From Taiwanofungus camphoratus (Eukaryota > Basidiomycota > Agaricomycetes > Polyporales > Taiwanofungaceae): a DNA stretch of 64,000 bases. The translations under genes and the position numbers were made by a program. The stretch covers positions 372,001 to 436,000 of the forward strand of contig CP021220.1 of the NCBI GenBank assembly GCA_003999685.1. The letters run 5' to 3'. Positions within the stretch are counted from its first letter, which is position 1; the number at the start of each line of letters is the position of its first letter. The notes under the pieces were generated by a model. The model worked only from the letters and a program-made list of their open reading frames with translations, searched no databases and was not told the DNA's origin. Positions 59,281 through 64,000 of this stretch are shown in pieces.

Positions 59281-61587
59281 TCATTCCGAGGCGCCATCAC
59301 CTAGAACAATATTACAAGCCTCTATCAAGTCGTCATAAGTCAGGTATTTTATAGCCTTAGTTCCTACAAAGCCGTAAGACCGTCCCCTCCGCTTGACATA
59401 CTCTTGCGCATGAACCACAGGCATATCGTTTATCGGATTTTGCGCTTTGATGCCCTCCCAGCATGCAGTTATCATAAACCACATGTCATCACTCTGTGAC
59501 CGTAACAAGTGTCGAAGATTTGCAGCCTGTAAAAATCTCCGCCGTTTGATAATGTCGGTAGCATTGTTGCCTCCGAATAGTTCATGGAATTCAGCCCGCA
59601 GGTCTGCTACGTCTTGGCCCAACTGTTTTTGCTCTACTAATGTGTGGCGATAAATAACATAAATCAGGACTAGAGCAAATGACTCGAGGTCGTGATGTAC
59701 GTCGCGAGAGATGGTGACGCCTATGTCGGTAGCATTCAGAAGCTCTTCCGCCATAAAGATGGCCGTACCCTGGACGATCATATAGCAAGTCAGTAAGCCT
59801 CTCACACATGCATATTACAATCTCGCATACGGTCATCTCGGGTCCGGCAGTCTTTGGTGGTGAGACAGTCACCCTTCCCCTCAAGCTACAACGGGTGACA
59901 GGGCGTTGCTTCATCTGAGGGTACACGGTCGGCCTCGAATTTACGTGGGTTCCGGTGTTCGCACGCGCAGCCTGTGGAGACACTGTTGGAGTCGGCACTG
60001 CCTCTGAGATGATCTGTTCACATTTCTCATGAAGTGATGCTAAGTCGAAATCGGTCAAAAACCCTTCGAATCCGGCTTGCACAGATTGACCGGGTGGCGC
60101 GAGGAGAATATTCCCTGCACTGATATCTCTATGCAAGATGCCCTTTTGAGCTAGACGTTTATGAGCTGCAACAAGGTTAGGGACACTTGCAATGTGGCGA
60201 CAGGTATTAATCCCCGTACCTTGTAAAGCTGCACGAAAACCAATGATCAGCTCTTCATCTGTGTGATAGTGCCACAATGGTCTCCCCACACTGTACAATG
60301 ACAGACGGTGTAAGACGGAGTTCCTTGTGGTTCGCATTCCTCGCCGTAGCTGCTCAATGGTGATACGATTGGCTGCTCCAGAAATGCGAGAGGGAAACAT
60401 CACATCGCCTCCTGTGTCGAACTGTGCAACTCCTTCGACATTCCCAATAATGCTGTATATTGCAGATTCGTCCATACGAGCTTCCGAACGCCAAGTGACC
60501 TTGAGAATGACATGCTGACGTGGAGTGTAGTTTGTATTGTCCATAAAGGCAAGCCACGTAGATGTTCCTCGCCCAACCAAAGACAGGGATGACCAGATCG
60601 GAGGCCCTTCTGTTTGCCAAGCATGTGAATCGCCAGCACCCATCGTGACACGGAATGACGGGTAAGGCTCCTGATAGTAGGTTTGTTGAGGTAGAAGCGC
60701 AACTGTTGGATCATGCCCGAGCTCGACAGGGGACAAGTCGCAAGTCAGGCGATAAATAACGCGGACGAACAACTCGAGATCATGACGGAGGTGTTTCTCC
60801 TTCGATAATATCACTCCACCACGGTCGAACATCGCCATGCAATAATTGTCGCCGTAGATAAGTAATCCCAAGACATAGAGTTGAAACGGGCGTGCACAAA
60901 GGATGAGACGTGCATAGTCGGCAGCCTGCGCAACAACTTGCTTGACTGTTTTCGTACGGTCTTGTGGAAAGGGAGAGTCCTTATACGACTGCTTGACCTC
61001 TATGAATCCGGACACTTGTCTCCACAAGACGTGGTCTGGATTGAACACAGCTGTCAGGCTTATCTCTGAGATCTCGGGTGGAGGAACATCGGCCAATACA
61101 AAGTCAGGTTTCCCCTGCGCGATGAAGAGGTCCTCCGTCTTCGGCATGTCAGAAGACATATTGATGAACTGCCGATATTGGGAGCGGCTCCCGGCACCTT
61201 CAATCGTTCGAAAAATGTCGAACTCAAAATGCCAGTCAAGCTATCACGTCAGGATGAATGCCGGTAAGGGCGCACCAAAGGCTCATACATATCATCCTCC
61301 GCACCCTCACCTCCAGCTACATGCGTGATGTGGATGAGGTCATGCAAATGCTTTTCACGTATATTAGCCGTCACACTAGCAATAAAGGATGCCGATGGAT
61401 AGCACCCTTCGCCAATGAACATCTTCGTCACTCTCTCCTCTTCATATATGATATGACCAAGAAGTTCGCTCTTTAAGATTTGGCGCATAGCATCGCTAGT
61501 GTTCACAGGGCTGAATTTTGCAGAACCGGTACCCAGCTTACTAGGAGACGTCTGCTCAGGTGGAAAAGGTGTGTACTGGGTACTCAT
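59281..61587 (-). CDS. FunK1-type protein kinase, intact copy
   Basis: Exons 61587-61276, 61222-60220, 60165-59831 and 59769-59281 sum to 713 codons in one frame with normal GT-AG junctions. After MSTQYTPFPPEQTSPS an N-terminal helical part reads FIGEGCYPSASFIASVTANI and FDIFRTIEGAGSRSQYRQFI. The FunK1 domain then has PKTEDLFIAQGKPDFVLADV, the phrase VLWRQVSGFIEVKQSYKDSP, and QVVAQAADYARLILCARPFQ. The kinase core has KRLAQKGILHRDISAGNILL (catalytic loop), FLTDFDLASL (DFD triad, usual in this family), and after an intron GTAIFMAEELLNA and VHHDLESFALVLIYVIYRH. FunK1 kinases are a fungal family expanded in mushroom-forming species; their targets are unknown. The inverted broken copy lies 10 kb to the left. 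Confidence 0.88.
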
Positions 61588-61621
61588 GTGTTGAATAGTG
61601 AACGGGTGAATCTAGTTGATG
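59342..61621 (-). repeat. Right arm of the long inverted repeat
   Basis: Reverse-complement partner of 46835-49107. It includes the intact kinase except its last 60 bases. The outer end coincides with the start of a GAT microsatellite; the left arm has only a single CATC there. No target-site duplication or transposon terminus was recognised at either arm. Confidence 0.85.
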
Positions 61622-61640
61622 ATGATGATGATGATGATGA
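61617..61640. repeat. (GAT)n microsatellite
   Basis: Eight uninterrupted TGA/GAT units immediately upstream of the intact FunK1 gene, at the outer boundary of the inverted repeat. Confidence 0.9.
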
Positions 61641-63113
61641 AATCAGCATTTACTGAGATATGCCCATCTCATTTTCGACCACTATCCTCACAGTGTGATC
61701 ATCACGTGTAACAATCGGACAAGTGTTTGTTAAGACATTAGTTACTTGATCTGAGTCATATTCAAAATGAGTTCTCATATAAGTGCTGATTATAAACATA
61801 ATTAATGCAGTTGCTCAAACACTACCTTCGAACACTAGACCAAACAAAAATTATATGAAGGGCTTGAATGGGCAGCAGGTAGTGAGTATTCACTATGCAT
61901 CTATGAAATGGTGCATCTGTGTAAAGAACCTGATGAAAAGAAACAGGCATGACCAATTTCTGAGCAGCAATATCTTAAATCAAAATGAGGCTTATAGATG
62001 AATGGACACATGATCTAGTGCAGTTATAACATTGTGCTCAAGCAGTGTTGACATATTCAAAACAGACCATTTGACCATATATATATTTTTTGTCTACTGA
62101 GAATTGAGGACAATCAGTTTGTGCTGATGTCTATCAAGTCTCTGTAATGATTACTTTCTTTTTTAACAAGTCCGACTACCTGAACAATAATGCTTACTTG
62201 AATGTCTGGTGTCATAGTTGTCTTGCAAAGCATGTTCAGGCCAATTATGAGACCAACCAAACAAATATTGTCAATGGTATAATAATTCATTCATAAAGCA
62301 ATAAGAAGCTTGCAAGCCTTGATCAGTACAATTTTTTCAGTGATTGTGACCTCCAGAAGCTAATTGAACACTGATAAGCATCAAAATCTTCTGGCCCATT
62401 TCACAACTATATAATCATTTGACAGTCCATCTAAAAACTTATCTATAATCCCCTTTGCATCTGAAGTGTTACAAAGTGACATGGACTATCCAGACAATTC
62501 TTTTTCTTTTCTTATTCATTCCCCCTTTGTCAGCAGGCCTATTGAGGGCCACTTATTATTATAACATTAGCTACATGACTGCATGTTCACATATCATGCA
62601 TTTGTTATTTGACATTCTTCTTGCTGTATATATATAAAGAGTTCACCTCAATGTAACCTTAGCCTAGCTAGACAATAGACCTGCTCAAACTCTGAAAGAT
62701 ACAAACATCTCACTCATAAACTTTGCTCAACACTCATAAGTGTCTATTGAACCTTTGATTTGTAGTTGACTTAATGTTTGTGTATACAAACAAAAGGTTG
62801 CTTCCTAACATGGAGGACATCAGAACCTTTCAATCTTTTTGAATTTCAATACTTTCAAAATCTAATATTTTCAAAATGCTCTTGCAAGTTCCATCCTCAA
62901 ATCACCCTTTTCTATGACAGCAGTCACAGTCCTTAGCCTGTGCCATGGCCCTTACTAGAATAGACAACTGCCTTATCAGTCATTTGCACTATCCAGGTCT
63001 CACAGTATCTCATCTTGTTCAATTTGAAAACTCCAAGTTCACCAGCAATACACAGGAATCTTGTAAACCACTTATTAATAAATATTACTATCGCCCATGA
63101 ATCATTAGCACCC
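61641..63113. other. AT-rich, CpG-poor stretch without genes
   Basis: About 1.5 kb with no credible exon, many stops on all frames, long T- and A-runs and very few CG steps, in contrast to the flanking genes. Its first part must hold the promoter of the kinase and its last part the 3' flank of SRP68. The composition suggests old repeat DNA changed by C-to-T mutation, but no element ends or coding scraps could be recognised. Confidence 0.45.
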
Positions 63114-64000
63114 TCATTTGCGCCCCCACCAGCCTCCAAGGAGACTGCTCAACCCATCACGAGCAGGCACTGACGGCTCTGGCGTTAGTGCCCTTTCAAT
63201 CTCTTCTACTGCAGCTCTTGATGTCACGTTTTTCTCGGAAAGTAATGCCGGCAGTGATTGCGCCTGAGGGGCTGTCTTCCCAGCACGATCCTGCAAGCGT
63301 TTCATGTCGAGCTGCACGTAGTTTAGTGCAATGTCGAAAAATAGGGGCTTCTTGTACGTCTTGCTGTCCGCATCGACGGAACCGCCATTCAGGGCGAACC
63401 AGTCTTTCTTGAAGCTTAAGCTGTCTGAAGATACTTCCCCCTCGAGTTGGTCAAGATTCAAGACGCCAAGCGGGTAAAACGGCGATGGGCTTGTCGTGAT
63501 AGGATCTGTGTCGGTTATGATGGAGAGGACCGAACGAGCCTCGCGGAGATGTATGTTGGCATGTTGCGTAAGGGTTAGTGCCTCTGCGTATCGCTTTTGA
63601 GGCGCATAGCACCGCGCGAGATAGCGACATCTAAGGTACGTGATGTGAGCATTATGCGTGGCAAAACAAAAGTTAGAGAAAGTGAAAGAACTAACCTGCG
63701 AGCTTTCGTGAACGATAACCGAGCCTCCACAGCGGAAGCAAGATCAGGACTTTCGTCGACGATGGTGAGCGTGCGCATCTGATCCAGACTTTGAATAATA
63801 GTATCCAGAAGCTTTACCACCGCAGGGAAGAGTCGTACATCGACTTGCTCCTTGCGGGGTTTGGATGATCCAGCTGTGCTCTTTTGGCCAGCGCTTACAT
63901 GATGAGCGGTTTGCGACTGATGCAAAAGGGTCGAGATTAACAGAAGATCGCGTTGGATGCGATAAGAGAGGAGCTGATAAACGATGTATGCATGCACGAA
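63114..64000 (-). CDS. SRP68: Signal recognition particle subunit SRP68, C-terminal part (runs off the right edge)
   Basis: Part of the particle that targets nascent secretory proteins to the ER. The frame is open at the window edge (HAYIVYQLLSYRIQRDLLLI), a stretch typical of SRP68. It continues with VDVRLFPAVVKLLDTIIQSL and, after a short intron, RCRYLARCYAPQKRYAEALT, a TPR-like helix pair. The conserved ending follows: DWFALNGGSVDADSKTYKKP, LFFDIALNYVQLDMKRLQDR, and a basic tail GLSSLLGGWWGRK with the stop at 63114. The N-terminal RNA-binding domain lies to the right of the window. One intron at about 63.63-63.70 kb is visible. Confidence 0.88.

Noticed and set aside
46835-61621. Inverted kinase arms as terminal inverted repeats of a giant DNA transposon
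   Set aside because: The arms are a spliced host kinase gene, the left arm is truncated, no target-site duplication is seen and no transposase or replicase lies between them; the interior is ordinary conserved genes.
1-64000. Retroelements, LTRs or virus-derived genes
   Set aside because: No reverse transcriptase, integrase, capsid-like phrase or paired long terminal repeats were recognised on either strand; decayed AT-rich blocks could hide old ones.
1-64000. tRNA or rRNA genes
   Set aside because: Stretches resembling a B box (for example GGTTCGAAG at 19270) lie in exons and lack a matching A box and acceptor stem.

Overview
The window looks like nuclear DNA of a filamentous basidiomycete, most likely an agaricomycete. 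Genes are dense and cut by many short GT-AG introns (about 45-75 bases), often with a CTAAC- or CTGAC-like branch point. The gene content also fits: F-box/LRR proteins, a FunK1-type kinase family known from mushroom-forming fungi, a basidiomycete-style MYST acetyltransferase, and small secreted proteins. I saw no bacterial features, CRISPR array, tRNA or rRNA, and no recognisable retroelement.

Layout. 1-5 kb: the 3' end of an ESCRT-0 VPS27-like gene, an intact F-box gene and an F-box/LRR relic. 5-18 kb: VPS4, a HAL4/SAT4-like kinase, RPL19, a MYST acetyltransferase (ESA1 type) and an AGC-like kinase with substituted catalytic motifs. 18-27 kb is a looser accessory stretch: an F-box gene, a small SH3/Tudor-like gene whose intron appears to use a GC donor, and a tandem pair of secreted-protein genes (one decayed, one intact), then a SAP30-like gene. 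27-47 kb is compact housekeeping: mitochondrial ribosomal mL38, a Sel1-repeat protein, an unrecognised four-exon gene, TOP2, the ABC-F protein GCN20 and nucleoporin NIC96. 47-62 kb: two copies of a FunK1 kinase in inverted orientation flank a KU80-STH1 divergent pair. 62-64 kb: an AT-rich, CpG-poor stretch and the 3' part of SRP68.

Several genes act on chromatin or DNA topology and repair (ESA1, SAP30, TOP2, KU80, STH1), and two belong to the ESCRT pathway (VPS27-like, VPS4). They have separate promoters, and three head-to-head pairs share short intergenic regions (SAP30/mL38, GCN20/NIC96, KU80/STH1). There is no operon logic.

The most unusual structure is the inverted FunK1 pair. The left copy (46.8-49.1 kb) is broken and the right copy (59.3-61.6 kb) reads as an intact 712-residue protein. 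A central tract of about 1.16 kb looks identical between them while both flanks have diverged, which suggests gene conversion across the roughly 10 kb that carries KU80 and STH1. Exon models were built by eye from splice signals, reading frame and family conservation. Ends that remain uncertain are marked.
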